Below, piece by piece: positions 23,461 to 36,604 of a stretch of 64,000 nt of DNA. Numbering within the stretch: position 1 is the stretch's first letter; every line of letters begins with the position of its first letter. Below the pieces are notes generated by a model, which ran no database searches, had not been told where the DNA came from, and saw only the letters and a list, made by a program, of their open reading frames with translations. A program made the position numbers and the translations under genes. Location: positions 620,001 to 684,000 of the forward strand of contig JAZKJV010000151.1 in assembly GCA_037367405.1 (NCBI GenBank), given 5' to 3'. Source of the DNA: Ottelia alismoides. Its lineage: Eukaryota; Streptophyta; Magnoliopsida; Alismatales; Hydrocharitaceae.

Positions 23461-26080
23461 TTGTGCATGTGAGTACAAGATTTGATCTATTCAAGAACTC
23501 CCGATTTTAGATATCCAAAATTGCAAAGTTGAACCAAGCTCTAATCAAGAGGTATCCAATTTCTATAATTTATCAGACTCTCTTTATATATATTAAAATA
23601 AGGATATGATATTAAGTGTTGACTGCAGTCACAAGAGTAGAGTCATAACGTCTCCCAAGGTTCCAGTCTAAGAAATTCTCCCAGGTACCCAATCCTCGAC
23701 ACTAAGGAATAAACCAAATATTGCAATCAATCCAGCATCTCTGTAGTGGTCAAACTTAAAAATATAGATGGAAGGCCAGTTAATGGAGGCCATAGGATTT
23801 TGTCATTTCTGATCTCCCTCTCATTGGAACAAGGCTCCTCTCTAGTGTCTTATCAACTCAACACATATTTTTGTTGTTGATCACTGCATCCGTCAAGAGA
23901 AGTTGGAGTCCTCTCCACTTGTTTTCTTGGGATTACATTAGGGTATGCTTTTTTTAGTATCTAATATACCTTTTACACCCATACTTGAAGCATTTACGAT
24001 GCTGAGCCCTTTTTCCGATGCAACCCCGACTCCTAGTCTTAATAGTTGTGGTCCAAGTGGACACTTTGAAATGGTTAGGAGCGCTCGCCTTTAGTGGAAG
24101 CTATTTGATATTTGACTTTGTAGGGTGAGAACTTTTATTATTTGATATTTCATTTAATTGCTTTTGGATAGCTCCACTGCTTTTACCAAGAGTTGGCACA
24201 CACTGATCAACAAATTTTTATTTTATCACACCCCAGCACATGGGTAAATATTAAAAGATAGTACAAGAACCAAGTTCTCATACTGACTAAAAATACTGAC
24301 ACTTAGGTTGCATGAATACTTCAATGATTTTATCCCATCCTCAAGCATCATTAAATCGAGTTCAAACTTAAATCCTTCATCCCAATTCCTCAAGTGAAAT
24401 TTGAACTCCTCTCATCAGAACTGCAATCGTGTATGTGAAGTTTTGATCATATTCTAAAGGTTAGATGCTAATCATGCAATATAGCACACAAATATTCCAA
24501 ATTAGGGAAATGTCGATAATTAAGTCGATGACCCTAACAACTAAGGCTGGTTAACTTAAAATATCAATACCTCTTAAACCAAGTGCTCTTGAACATCACT
24601 AATCTTGTGTGAGTGTTGTCATAGATTAAATCAACTCCTTCGTTTGATTTTTTTCAAAAATAATATTTACAAACATCGGTTACATTTAAACCCTCTTTGA
24701 AAAAGATTTTTGAAAATATTTTCAAAATAATGTCACATATAAAAAGATTTTTCAAACATTTTTCAAATGATTTTTCAAAGCAAGTAAAACCTATTTTTCA
24801 GATCATTTTCAAAATATTTTCTTCAATGTAATGTAACATAATAGACAAAATTTTCCAAACTTTTAAAACATTCCATCCAACTTAGTTCAGAAAATTCAAC
24901 TCTTGCCCAAAAAAGTTTTAAATTTTTCAAAAAAATTCAAAATAAGAGCTATGGCTAAAGTACATATATATTGTATATACAATATAACCCCATGTACTAT
25001 TCTTTTGTTATGCCCTCATAGCATTAAGTGAGGTAAAGACAGCTCAAGTTAAGATATAGGAAAGAATGCTGGAACTAAGCAGGATGCCACCTATACTTTG
25101 GTTAAAATAACCTAAGTATCGAGGGGATGGAAAATGAGTCTGGAATTTATGAGGACTAAGGTCACTCTACACTTAGGCTGAGAATAGCCTAAGAACAGAG
25201 ATGGATAAGTGATGTTGGGGATACTTGAGGGGAACAAAGAGGTTAGGATGGATTTACACGTGAATAAATGAATCTATGGAGATTAATGGAGTACCTAGGG
25301 TATAGGGGAGTGTGTCAGAAACATTCAAGGCTCAATCAACCAAGCAACACCCTTGATTCACCAACTCACACATGAAACCTATAAATCTTGGTCATTTATC
25401 TTTTCATTTTTATTGGTGATAAATACAACTTCTACTTCAAGGAGAAATGATTTGTCAAATCAAAATATCCTATGTAAAAAGGGTACTGCTGCTTTCCTAA
25501 AAATTGATTTTACTCAATTTTATTTGTCAACTTGCACTAACAGTCCTAATTTTTAGCTTTAAGGTTATCATTGATTTTATGATAACATAAATCAATCAAA
25601 CATCATCTCCCGCTCATTCCCAATTTCTGTTTAATCCTTGGTGATCAATCTGGAAGGGATATCAAGAAAAAGCCAATGAATACAATAAAATCACGATCTA
25701 TGCTAAAGTAGAAACTTTTAGTTCCTTTAGCTGTATTCGTGAAAAACTAGACTGAATTAAAACCAAATACTGAATGTATGCAAGTCAGTGAAATCCGCAC
25801 CTAGCATTTTCTATTAGAAGGAAAGAATCGATTTAATTTTGGCTAAGTGAAATGATGTCTATATGTGTCTAAAATTACTATGTCCTACCTACGATCAAAC
25901 ACATGAGATATGAAATAAAACTAGCTCAAAGAGTTGCGTAATTGATCCTAAGTCGACACTCAAGTGGGGCTAGTCCCATGATGACCGAAAAATCCCACCA
26001 AATCCAGGTAAAGGTAAAAACAAGGGTCATTGCGACCCGGATCTCGTAGATCAGTCAATCAAGAGAAATTAGACCACGAA
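23461..26080. other. Unassigned repeat-like DNA, no gene seen
   Basis: No protein domain recognised. The stretch at 24,640-24,960 is dominated by TTTTCAAA-type repeats (TTTTTCAAAC, TTTTCAAAAT). A local inverted repeat, TTAGGCTGAGAATAGCCTAA, lies near 25,173-25,192. A 67-aa frame at 25,353-25,556 has no recognisable features. It probably belongs to the same decayed element as the family-P segments. Confidence 0.35.
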
Positions 26081-28560
26081 ATAAAAGTAATCAGTGAAAG
26101 GCTGAATAAGCGGTCTCGCTATTTATTTAACCTGGTATAGCGACAAGGGTCGAACAAAAGGAGTACGGATTAGCCAAGTGGCCTACGAAGTAGTCAGAAA
26201 TGAATAAAATAAATAAAATATTTTTGATGGATTTTATGTATTTTAATTTTTTTGTATTTTTAAAAACGAGGAAAAATATATAAAAAGCTAGAAAAAGGCA
26301 CAAACAACTAATTTTTTAGCCACACAAATTAAATCAGAAAAATGTAATAAAAATATTTTTGGGTTTTAAATTTTCTCAGATTTTTATATTTTTTTGTTGA
26401 TTTTATAAAAATATACAAAGTCAAAAACAGGGAACTAATGTGCAACCAGATTTGAAATGTTATTTTAAAATATAAAAATAACTTTAAAAATCTGGAGACA
26501 ATTTTATATCAAGATACAGGTAAAAACTTAGCTACATAAATAGAAATGGAATTTTTTATTTTTTAGAATTTTTAATGATTTTTATAAGGTTTTTAGGATT
26601 TTTCAATTTTTAGGGGTTTTATATGTCCAAATTAAGTGACATTTGAATTGAAGCAAGAAAACACTTAAAAAACAATACCTAGTTTTTTTTAGAATTTTTG
26701 TAGGGTTTTTAATATTTTTAGTTGATTTTTTAGTTCAAACATTAGCAAAAAGAGGTGTTTTTTAATTTTTAAAATAGAAAACAACTCAAAAATGTTCCAA
26801 AAAACTAGTGAAATTTTTACACGATTGCAAGAGCCATGTATCCAAATTTCATAAGATTTGGAGTTGATTTGATATTTTATTCAACCAATAAACAAGCCAC
26901 AGCACAAAGGGACCTAAACGCAAGAAAAACAAGTTTCAAGGGCTAAAGTGAAACTCGTGCGAAAATCCTAGGGGTTCAGATGTAAATTTCACACTAATTC
27001 AGCTCACATTTCAAACAACCACGTGCAGGGGTATATATGCAAATATCCAAAATATAACTTCAATCCATAACAGTCATAAAACCCAAGCCCTTACATGCAA
27101 TTAACCCTGAAAAGTCCACAAAATAGGGACTAAAGTGCAAATACAATAAACTAAAGGTCCTGATATGAAAATTATCCAAGTGTGCTAAGTTATTTAATAG
27201 ACTAAACAACAACTGAAATAAAGTGCATGGGGTCTGGCGCAAATTACCCAGCCAAAGAGCATGCGGGTCGCATGAGGGGTGACGTGTCAGGAGGTGAGTG
27301 GTTGGGGGGCGTGTGGCTCTGATCCCACCTCCTGGTAGATCTTACGGTAGTCCTCTGGTGTAGACGTGGATGTACGGAGACCGTTAGATACGGGATCTAA
27401 CGGCCTGTCAGTGGCAGGTGCTAGACGTCCAAGATGGAGCCTGGAGCTGGCATGCAATCCGACAGTAAAGAGGAGTTCTGGAAGAACTCCTCCCCGACGG
27501 ATTTCGTCAGCGAACTGGAGTGGTTGTGCGCGTCCGATGGGTGATCAGCTAGAGGGCTTCGACGTGCCTCGTCGCTCCACGTCTGGTGATGGTGACCGAT
27601 GGAGCTCCCAACGGTCCGATCCTCCGGCGAGGGAGGGAGGACCTGGGTGACTCCGGTGAGGTATGCGAGATGCGACTCAGGGGGGGGGGGGGGTAACTCG
27701 CACTTATTCACCTGCAAAGGAAAGCTCGTGCTCGGAGGAAGACTCCGGCATGGGTTATTTGATAAACAGCAACGAGAAGTAAGGTGATTTGGCCAAGGGG
27801 GGTCCCGACAGAGGCGGCAGAAGGGACCGATCTCGATCTTGGCTCGGATAGAGAAGATCGAGGTGATCATATCGTGGAAGGATGGTGACGATGGGTCGGT
27901 GTGCCTATCTATATGGCTGAAATGAGGTGGCGGAGCTCCGGCCACTGGGGCGGAGCTGGCGGAGCTAAAGATGAAAGATTGAATCTATTTGTTAATCAAG
28001 ACACTAACAGGGGTACCTGATGGATGGAATCATCTGTGGAGGAGATGCCGAATCTCCTACAGTCTTCGCCTCGATGGAGCGACGCCTCTAGAGGCTCGGG
28101 CTTCGCCGATGGCGGAGCTCGATGACTATGGTCGCCGGACCTAAGGCAAACGCCTCCAATCACTCGCTGCGACACCCTAAATCACTCGTTGTCACTCGAG
28201 GAAGAAGGTGGAGGACACTAGGGTCGAAGATAGGAGCCAAAGGTGAGTGAAAATGCGGGCTGGATGCGAGGCTATATAGGAGTGAAGGTCCAGGAAGATG
28301 GGAGTCAGGTGCGCCATCCGATGCACGGACCCCTAAGAGTGAAGAACGGGCGTGAATCATGGATCAAGGAGATGCAATCGGAGCCCGGGTTTGGGTAAAA
28401 GGGAGGCAGATCACGTCTGGAAAATGGGAGAAATCGGATCGAGATGAGGTTTGCGAAGCAGAGTGATCCAAGGGGGGAGTTGACTGGGGGTCAACATCCC
28501 CAGTGGACCAATCAGGAGGCGCCAATCTGAAATTGTTTGAAAATTCAAAATAAAATAGAA
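26081..28560 (+). repeat. Family-P dispersed repeat, copy 2 (divergent)
   Basis: Shares the layout of copies 1 and 3. An opening motif (CTATTTATTTAACCTGG followed by AGGGTCGAAC) is at 26,120-26,157. An A/T-rich part follows, with phrases such as AGGGACTAAAGTGCAA, and then a GC-rich middle open in several frames on both strands. It carries the perfect hairpin CCGTTAGAT-ACGGG-ATCTAACGG at 27,381-27,403, the counterpart of CCGTTGGAT..ATCCAACGG in copy 3. The final TGTAGATCTC hairpin of the other copies is missing. A run of 14 G at 27,680-27,693 is a likely slippage or sequencing trouble spot. Confidence 0.55.
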
Positions 28561-28895
28561 AAAGCTTTACTTCAAAATATTTTCAAAATAAAATTGTTTA
28601 TTATTTTTCAAGGTATTTTTTAGTGATTTTTATTTATTTTTTTGAAAAATAAATTATGTATATACATTATATATTATTATATACAGATATAAATACCATT
28701 GTATTTTTATTTTTTATTTTTATTTTTTTATTTTTTGTACAAGTATCCCAATTTTATATTTTATTCATTTGCACAATATATTTTGGAATATCAAATAATT
28801 TTTATTTGATTTTTATGAATTATTTACAAGGGTAAAATAAATAGGTCTGTTATTCTTATATATATGGTATATGTGCACTGCAGAGAGAATTTATA
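28561..28895. other. A/T-rich spacer between family-P copies
   Basis: Low-complexity A/T DNA (TATATATTATTATATAC, TTTTATTTTTTATTTTT). No gene seen. Confidence 0.5.
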
Positions 28896-31328
28896 TGCAA
28901 AGATGAGTATAAATATATATGCAAAGATGTTGTACTTAGCTGAAATCATTGAGAAATTAAAATGAAGTCAATTTTAGGATCATCTCATGAAGCCAATTTA
29001 ATTTATAAAATGAAAGGCATTAGAGATAATTAAACAAGTGACACTATATTACTAGAATAAATCATTAGAATTTTAAATGTCAAATCAAGAAATAACTCAT
29101 GCCATTAGATAGATAAAGAAATGAGCTTTGAAACAAAACTGAAATCAACTAAAATGGGGGTCGGATGCTCAAAAATATTCACAAAAGAGTCCATGGGCAT
29201 AAACATAAAGAAAACATGAAAATATATAGACAAAACAATACAAACAGATCCCTGGAAGGACTTAAATGTAATTACGAAAAGTCATGAGGCTTCCTTGTAA
29301 TTTTCCCACACATATAGGGACTAAGTTGCAACTATTAAAACCTGGAAGGGGTCGAATGCAATTAGCCCCAAGCACACATGTTCTTCACATGATAAGAGGA
29401 TATGTTTGTAATATGGAGAAGTCGACAAGACCCTCTGCAATTTGCCCAACCCTCACATGAGCTAGGCACGTGGGGCTAGGCTTGGAGGGAGGCGCAGGCT
29501 CAGGGCAAGGTTGGGGCCATGTGGCGATCGATGGCGCTTCACGCTCTGGCTTGGATCACCTGAGACTTCTAGCTTTGGAGGTGTCGACGTGCCTGAATGG
29601 GAGTCATTGGATGAGCACCAAGAGGGTGCCATCCAATGACGCATGTACGATCTAGGGGCTCCTCCTCATTCAAAGGCTGGTGACTATTTTGGATCTCCAA
29701 CATACCCATGTGAGCTCCACCGCCATCCTCAGCGCTCGATGAAGATCCAGGGAGATCCCTAGAAGGATGATGACCAAGCTTGGAGCACAGGGACGACAAT
29801 AGACTGTCTGGGGGAGGCCATCGGTGTCCCTACACTGGAGGCAGGGATAGAAACATCCCCTCCGACGAAGCTCCAACCATTAAGCAATCTTTTACCTACA
29901 ATGTTAATAGATAGCCGAAGCTTGCATTTTTGGTGCGGGTGGATGGAATGGGTCCCTGGGGAGCGAAGGAGTGGCGTATTGATGCTCTGTCTCCAATTAC
30001 TAGGAGAAGAGGAGGAGCGGAGGTGTTCAATTGATAGAATACGAAGCGGTGAGTGGAGGTGTTATCGAAGATGGTGAATGTGGGATTGAGCTTGCGAAGT
30101 GGTGAATGGCGGAGGACAGAAATTGTGGAAGCCTAATAAATTACGAGAACAACGACGAAAAATGAAGAAGTGATAGAGCATGTTTGCCTGGAGTATTGAG
30201 TGGACGTGATGGCCTAGGTTGTGCTCCAAGGTGAGCTCGTGTCATCGTTGGACTCCAACGGCCAAGTGAGCAGCTTGCTGGCATTTTAGGACCGGAGGCA
30301 AAACCTACCATGGCAAGGTGTCATCACTAGGGACACAGTAATCTTTGCATCATCAATCTGAACTCCTCCTATCACGGGGAGGCAGAGAGACATTGGGCAG
30401 TGGCCCACATACAGGTGGACGACGCCGAAATTGGCCGGTGATGGCTTATATGAAGGGGTGGGGGGTTTGAGGTTTTGGTGGCGGACAACGTGTGTTACGA
30501 GTGGCGTATGGAGCGAGAGGGAGAGGGATGTGAAGAGTTATGAGGATCGTGAGGGTCATGGAGGACAGGACTTGGACATGGTGTGGTTAGCAAGTGGAAA
30601 AGGTAGCCATCGTGGTTAGGAGAATTAGATGGGGGTGACAGGCTGACGAGGAGAACGTGGGAGAGTTGGAGGTTGAAGACAACGTGTCAACAGTTGGATT
30701 TCGTGATCCAATGGTCTAGGTGAAGGCGCTAAGGAGCAACCCTGATTTAATAGATCAGGTCGCATCCAAGGGCTGAGGGTCAAAGCACGTGGCACCGTTG
30801 GATATAGTGATCCAACGGACAAGGAACAGGTGGAAGTGGACGTGCGAGATGCGATCTGGAAGGTGAATCAGATGGTAGAGGATGGAAGCAGGATGAATGG
30901 TGGAGATTGAAGATCCAGAAATTAATCGAACGGTTGGGCACAGAGGGCATTTAGAGCGCAGAGAAGCGGGTCGTGTGACTCAACCATAAGGAGCCACGTG
31001 GCCCAACCAGATTATTCAGACAAAAAATCAGAAAAAAGAGAGAAGGAGGTCGAATTTGGAAAAACTCAAAACATGAAAGTTGTAGATCTCGATGAGATCA
31101 ACAAGTTCGTATTGACCAAAAATGCAAGAGGAAAAAGAAAGGGTGAAATAATTTTTGTGAGCATTTTTTAAAGGTAAAAACACTACGGCTTTTGTTTTGT
31201 CATTTTTTATATTTTTTAATTGTTTTAAGACTCGGATATGTACAACAATTAATCCGGTTTTTATTTACGCCAATTTAAGCCAGGGGATTTATTAGGAAAA
31301 TTAACATGATGAAATCCAGGTTCATCAA
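28896..31328 (+). repeat. Family-P dispersed repeat, copy 3
   Basis: Close relative of copy 1 over 2.4 kb; both carry, for example, GCTCGAGATAT-like lead-in variants, AGCCTAATAAATTAC, the CCGTTGGAT hairpins and ATGAAAGTTGTAGATCTCGA. The hairpin near 30,793 (CCGTTGGAT-ATAGTG-ATCCAACGG) is perfect here and has one mismatch in copy 1. Copy 3 stops at GGTTCATCA (31,328), where sequence of the minus-strand copia element C begins, whereas copy 1 continues beyond the same point. So 31,328 is a breakpoint, not a natural repeat end. Confidence 0.8.
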
Positions 31329-34300
31329 TAGGTCAGTACCATATCTTAAGGAAAAGAAGCCTTTCTTAAAATTTTCCAGAAAATGGAAATGTATAGAGTG
31401 TACCACTAATGTGATGGCCCCAATACCCTCTTCTCTATGCTTCTGAACATCTTCAAAATTTAGATCTAAGAGGTATACTTGAGATCATATCTCAAGGCAT
31501 GGAATATCCAGATTATAAAACACTTATTATCATTCTTACAGCAATCCAATGATTAGGATATCATCTACATTCTGCATGATGAACACAATGGCACACCCAC
31601 GAAGCTTCATATGATTCATCAAGATTCTATCTGAAATCATAACCTCTATAATTTCATCAAATCTTTTGTTCCAACTACAAGAAGCTTATTTGAGTCCATA
31701 GATGGAGTTATTCAACTTGAACACCTTGCTTTCCTCAACTATGAAGCCCTGAAGCTACTTCCTATGAATATCCTCAGATAGATATTCATAGAGGAATGCA
31801 ATATTGACTTTCATCTTGACGATGTCAAAGTCAAGTTTTGTAGTTATAGTAAGCAATATTCTGATGGGTTTAGGCATGGTCACTGGAGAGGAAGCCTCAT
31901 TGCAAGCAATGTCTTCTCTTTGGTGTGTAACTCATGGCTACAAGTCATGCTTTGAAGGTCACTACCTTCTCATCAGGATCCCTCTTTCTCTTGAAGATCC
32001 ATTTACTTCTTAACATGTCTTACCCATATAGGCGAATCCTTGAGGGTCCATATACAATACTTGTATATGAAGTCTATTTTTATCTTTTATTGATAACATC
32101 CATCTTTCAATGGCATGGTCTTAAGAAGCATCATAACATGAAGTTAGATCATTATCAGACTTAACTGACACATGAAATACATCCCCAAACTTATTTAAAG
32201 AGGTATGAGTGTTTCATCTATATTTGTCCTTTTAGTTTCTAATTTTAGGAGCCTTAATACCTTCTCAAGATTCAATTAGTTCCTTCACTTCATTTTCATC
32301 TTGATTCTCAAGAGTCTCATCCTCTAAGAATCACATTCTCAAAGATGAGATCTTTTAAGAATCTCAAGGTCATAAAGCAGGTATCCAATACCATCATTTA
32401 TTTTCCTAATGAAGTAGCACTCTCTGGTGCTAGATTCAAGTTTTTTAGTATGGAATCTCATTAAGGATATATATTGTAGTATACACATTGGAAACTAAGA
32501 TGTAATTATCCTAATATTCATCATTGATCAAATCATGTCACATATGATCAATTGTATCTCCCTACAACTCCATTGAGTTAAGGTGAATTAGGAGGAGTGA
32601 GATAGGAATGTTATTCCTTTCTCCATAAGGAATTCCTTGAATTCATCTAATAGGTACATGATACCTAGGTTAGATAAAATTCATTTCATCTTCCATCAAA
32701 CATTGGTTCTAAACCAATATTGTGAAATGTTTGAATATTTCAAAGGTTTCTAAAGTGAAGCGAAGAAATCTCATGTCATAAAATCATCAATTGATATCAC
32801 ATATCATTAATGTTTTTTGTGATATAGATGATCCACATACATAAATATGTATGAGATCTTGAATACCTTGGCATCTAACACCATTCCCTGGGAAGAGTGT
32901 ATTAGACATTCTTACTTTTGAATACATTATTCATAAGTACATAAGTTTTGAAATTTCAAACATTCTAAAGTTTCATCTCTTACTAGTCTATTGATGTCAT
33001 CAAGAGACATATATCCTAGACTTGATCCTAGATTACTGTCAAATGATCTTCATCCTCCTATTGATTTTTAAAGGTTTTATTTAAGTATTAGAAATGTTAA
33101 TGAACCATTCATTAATTTTTTAATTTAATAGCGTCCTCCATATGTCAGACTACTATATGAAATATATCCATCATAACTCTTTATGATAGTTCTATTCTAG
33201 AATTCATGTTAATTTCCAACATTTAGCTGGGTCATAGAGACATTTTTTAAGACTAACGGCTCTCCCATTGAAAATATGAAGTCTATCAATCCAATAGAGA
33301 CTGATGCAACACTTGCATCAATATCCATTTGGATGACTATTAAACCTTAAGATAAAATTTTCCAGTCTTCTAAAACACATATGCAATCAATTGCAAGTGT
33401 CATTAGAAAAATGAGATAAAATCATTAGACTTTAATCCAATCCAATAAGCAAGTCAATATAAATGATTATATGTATATATTGATTATTCTGATGCACTAT
33501 TGGATGCTTCTCCAGGTTTCCAAGATAGTCTAGATAGTCACATTATTAGTACGTCGACTTATTGCAGTATTAGCATTCATCCAACTCTTTAGATGTCATA
33601 TGTATGGAAGTCATAGATGTACAGTCAACTCTTTGACTTTCCTTCATGCTTGGATTAGACCCATGCTTCCATTGCGCTCCCTTCATCTATAAACAGCCAT
33701 TGCTTAAGATAAAGGATCTATTATGTTTAACTCAGAATATTTCAATATAAGAATATTTCAACATATATACATGCTTCATTCAATTAATACAATATGAATA
33801 TTATGAAGCTTCATGAATCAATAGAGTATAGATGCTAGAATGATGACACTCATCGTATCTACATACATCTTAACTCTTAAAAGACTTTTGGTTCAAGCAG
33901 GTACTGAAACATTTTGAGTACATCATCTCTTATAGAGACACCATTCTACACAATGCAGTGAACCATGTCATTCATGATTAAATGTTGAGAGCACATATGT
34001 ATGCTAGAACATCTTCTTAGATTTTATAAGGATTATTTAACATTTACGATCATCATCGACATGTCACTTCCAAAGTACATTTGATGAGAGATCAAGATAA
34101 TAGAGACATATCAACCTTAGGATTGTAGTCCTATTATCTATTGAATTTTTATTCCTCATTATTATGAGGAAACTTACACATTGCAACTACAACACTATGT
34201 GTTGAACTGAAAATACAATATCTTGATCATGGATCCAATCCATGATAATATATTGGTTATTATTGAGTATAGTATTGAATGATTTTAATGAGGATTATAT

Positions 34301-36022
34301 AAAATAATATAATATACATAAATATATATATAAATATATTTTTTTATTTGATTTAGGATTTTTTTATATCGATGTTGTCTTCCATTGTCAACACTGAAAG
34401 TTCATTCCCTTAATCACTTTCACTGTAAGAGATATACTTACCATTATATCTCATGCAAAATCTGGGATCTCCTTCCTTATCTTTATCACATCCCAATAAT
34501 AAGAGAACTTGTAACTCGAAGAAAAAGAAGCAGGAACACACTCCGCTTTGCAAGTCCAACATGCATTCCAAATTCGTTCTTTAACACCCGAACCCACTAT
34601 GCCTAATGTGATGTTGACCCGTCGTTAATTGAACCAACATTCAATAAGAATAGTACTCGTTATGCGCAATCCAATATCGCCCCAATAATATGAGGACCCG
34701 ATATTGGGGTAACTACACATACAGTCTTACTCTTTCAAGAAGCAAAGAGCCCGATCTAGATGCGCTTTGTATGCAGGAGATGTCACTTCGGACAGGTGTC
34801 TCCTAGATACAATCCCTAGTGATGAAACTCTTCACCTTGATGGGAGACCATGAATGCAACTTATGTGATCCTTCATATCATGTTCAAATTCTAATTAATT
34901 ATTATGAATCATATCCACATAATTAATTCTTCCAAGTGAAATAAAATATCTATTCATAATAGAGTGTTTTAATTGGATATAATTAATTTACTAACTTTAA
35001 ATCAATTATCAATCCAAGTCAATCAACAAACGTGATTATTACTCGAAAGGATGGTATTATCTCAAAGTACGTATTATTTGAATTCTAATAATTAGAAAAA
35101 TACATCATGATTCTTCATGCATTATCCCTTCCCTACCCGCTGCCATAGCCAGTACTGACAAGAGTGGGACAAACTACTCACAGAGCAATCGGTTACCCCA
35201 ATGCTCCTTGACTAGATACCATATCTACCTCAGGTTACGATAATGTCGATTGATCACTTTGTACTTGAGATGATAATCAATTTTCAACCAATGTTATACC
35301 ATATAATAATAATCAAAGCCATTTTGATTATAAGGAAATTTTCTAAACAAATTCCCAATCCTACTCAAGCAAATTTGTTTGTTGGAGAGTAGATTGAATA
35401 ACCAAATTGTGATCTAGATCATATCTAATCAATTATTGCTTGAGAAAATAACATTTAAGGAAATATATATAATAAAATATTTCTAAATTTTTTATCCACA
35501 ATTATTTCAGGAAATTAACATTAATTTCACTAATTTCTTAAATGACAATCACAAGGTTCTTGATTAGGAGTGTAATTTCCAACAGTGACTCTCCCTTACT
35601 AAAATTATCATTTCTCAATCAATTTAAATCCAAATCATGAAAAGTAAGTTTCCAAAGTTTGATAATTTGATTTATAACATAAACCAATGCTTATCACACA
35701 TTTTTAGGTATTTTAAAATAGTATCTAACTCTTTATTTATGTTAAGATTCGCCATCCCCGAAACAGTGGATATACGTTCATAAGAATGATCATGACATGA
35801 GTTATCCGATTCCAAATCAAGAAAAATAAAATCCCACGGTTTCCTTATTTAGAGGGAAACACTATACATGATATATTCATGTTTAGACAGGACTAAAAAA
35901 TGTACAAAAATAGTGTTGCGTGAATGAAATGCGATGAAACTTCACACAACTTGAATGTCCACAAGTCACCTTAGGTTTATGGATCGTATCTGAAACCTCT
36001 GACCTATAGATGAGATAACACT
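31329..36022 (-). pseudogene. Decayed copia interior (element C: leader, gag, pol), 3' end missing
   Basis: Read on the minus strand from the LTR at 36,023, this matches element D from its primer-binding site to about 47,665. The primer-binding site is ruined (AGTGTTATCTC). A gag-like stretch at about 33,960-33,780 shows RDDVLKMFQYLLEP. Pre-integrase/integrase is near 32,920-32,300. Reverse transcriptase near 31,800-31,600 shows LQGFIVEESK and NSIYGLK.ASCSWN (compare SIYGLKQASRSWN). Stops are frequent. It is cut off at 31,329, about 0.6 kb before the expected 3' LTR, at the junction with family-P copy 3. No function is expected. Confidence 0.85.
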
Positions 36023-36537
36023 TGAAGGATATGGAAAAATCCTTAAGCACATCATAGAAGCGTGAGGACCACATCGATGCGATCGGGAGTGACTAAAGTC
36101 ACACTAGTTGCTCTGGGAAATAGAATTTAAAAAATTTTCAAATGATGAAATCACATGATCTAAGAACACTTCTCGAATAGTTTCATCTAAACCACAAACA
36201 ATTATTAGATTTATCTCTTAAAAAGTGATTGTGATTGAGTCTCAAAACAAAAAGACCTCCTGTCTCAAGTTCGATCCAACGGAGGAGACGCTTGAGAGCA
36301 CGTTGGTGAGATGTGTGCTCCTCGCAGTCCTTATTTATGATCCAAGCAAAATGTCATGATCTCATTACATGAGATCTGAGGTCTTCTTCATGAGTGAGTC
36401 ACATCGAAGGAGACAAAGATCCATGAGCAATCAATTCATCAGCACAACTATAATGCCATGGCGATGGTGACTTTCGCTCTAGGGATAGAGAGGACGACCA
36501 CCTAAGGGAGAGAGAGATGGAAGTGGAGTGAGAATGT

Positions 36538-36554
36538 GAGAGAGAGAGAGAGAG
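36538..36554. repeat. (GA)n microsatellite in LTR C
   Basis: A GA run in the transcribed leader part of the LTR; the complement of the CT runs at 42,351-42,369 and 50,323-50,343. Its presence in three copies indicates that the element family carries it. Confidence 0.8.
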
Positions 36555-36597
36555 TGAAAATGTTGATGACTAACGCGAAGAGAAAGGGTGCCTCATC

Positions 36598-36604
36598 TTA
36601 TATA
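36598..36604 (-). promoter_or_regulatory. TATA box of copia LTR (element C)
   Basis: Minus-strand TATATAA, just downstream of the dyad ATGGATTGAGATCCAT, at the same LTR position as TATAAAAG in elements A and D. Confidence 0.55.

Noticed and set aside
20974..31328. Family-P copies 1 and 3 as the two LTRs of one 10-kb retrotransposon
   Set aside because: They are direct repeats of 2.4 kb, 5.5 kb apart, with what looks like a common end at GGTTCATCA. But copy 4 shows that the family continues past that point, as copy 1 does; copy 3 is merely cut by copia C. No TG..CA ends, primer site or target duplication were found.
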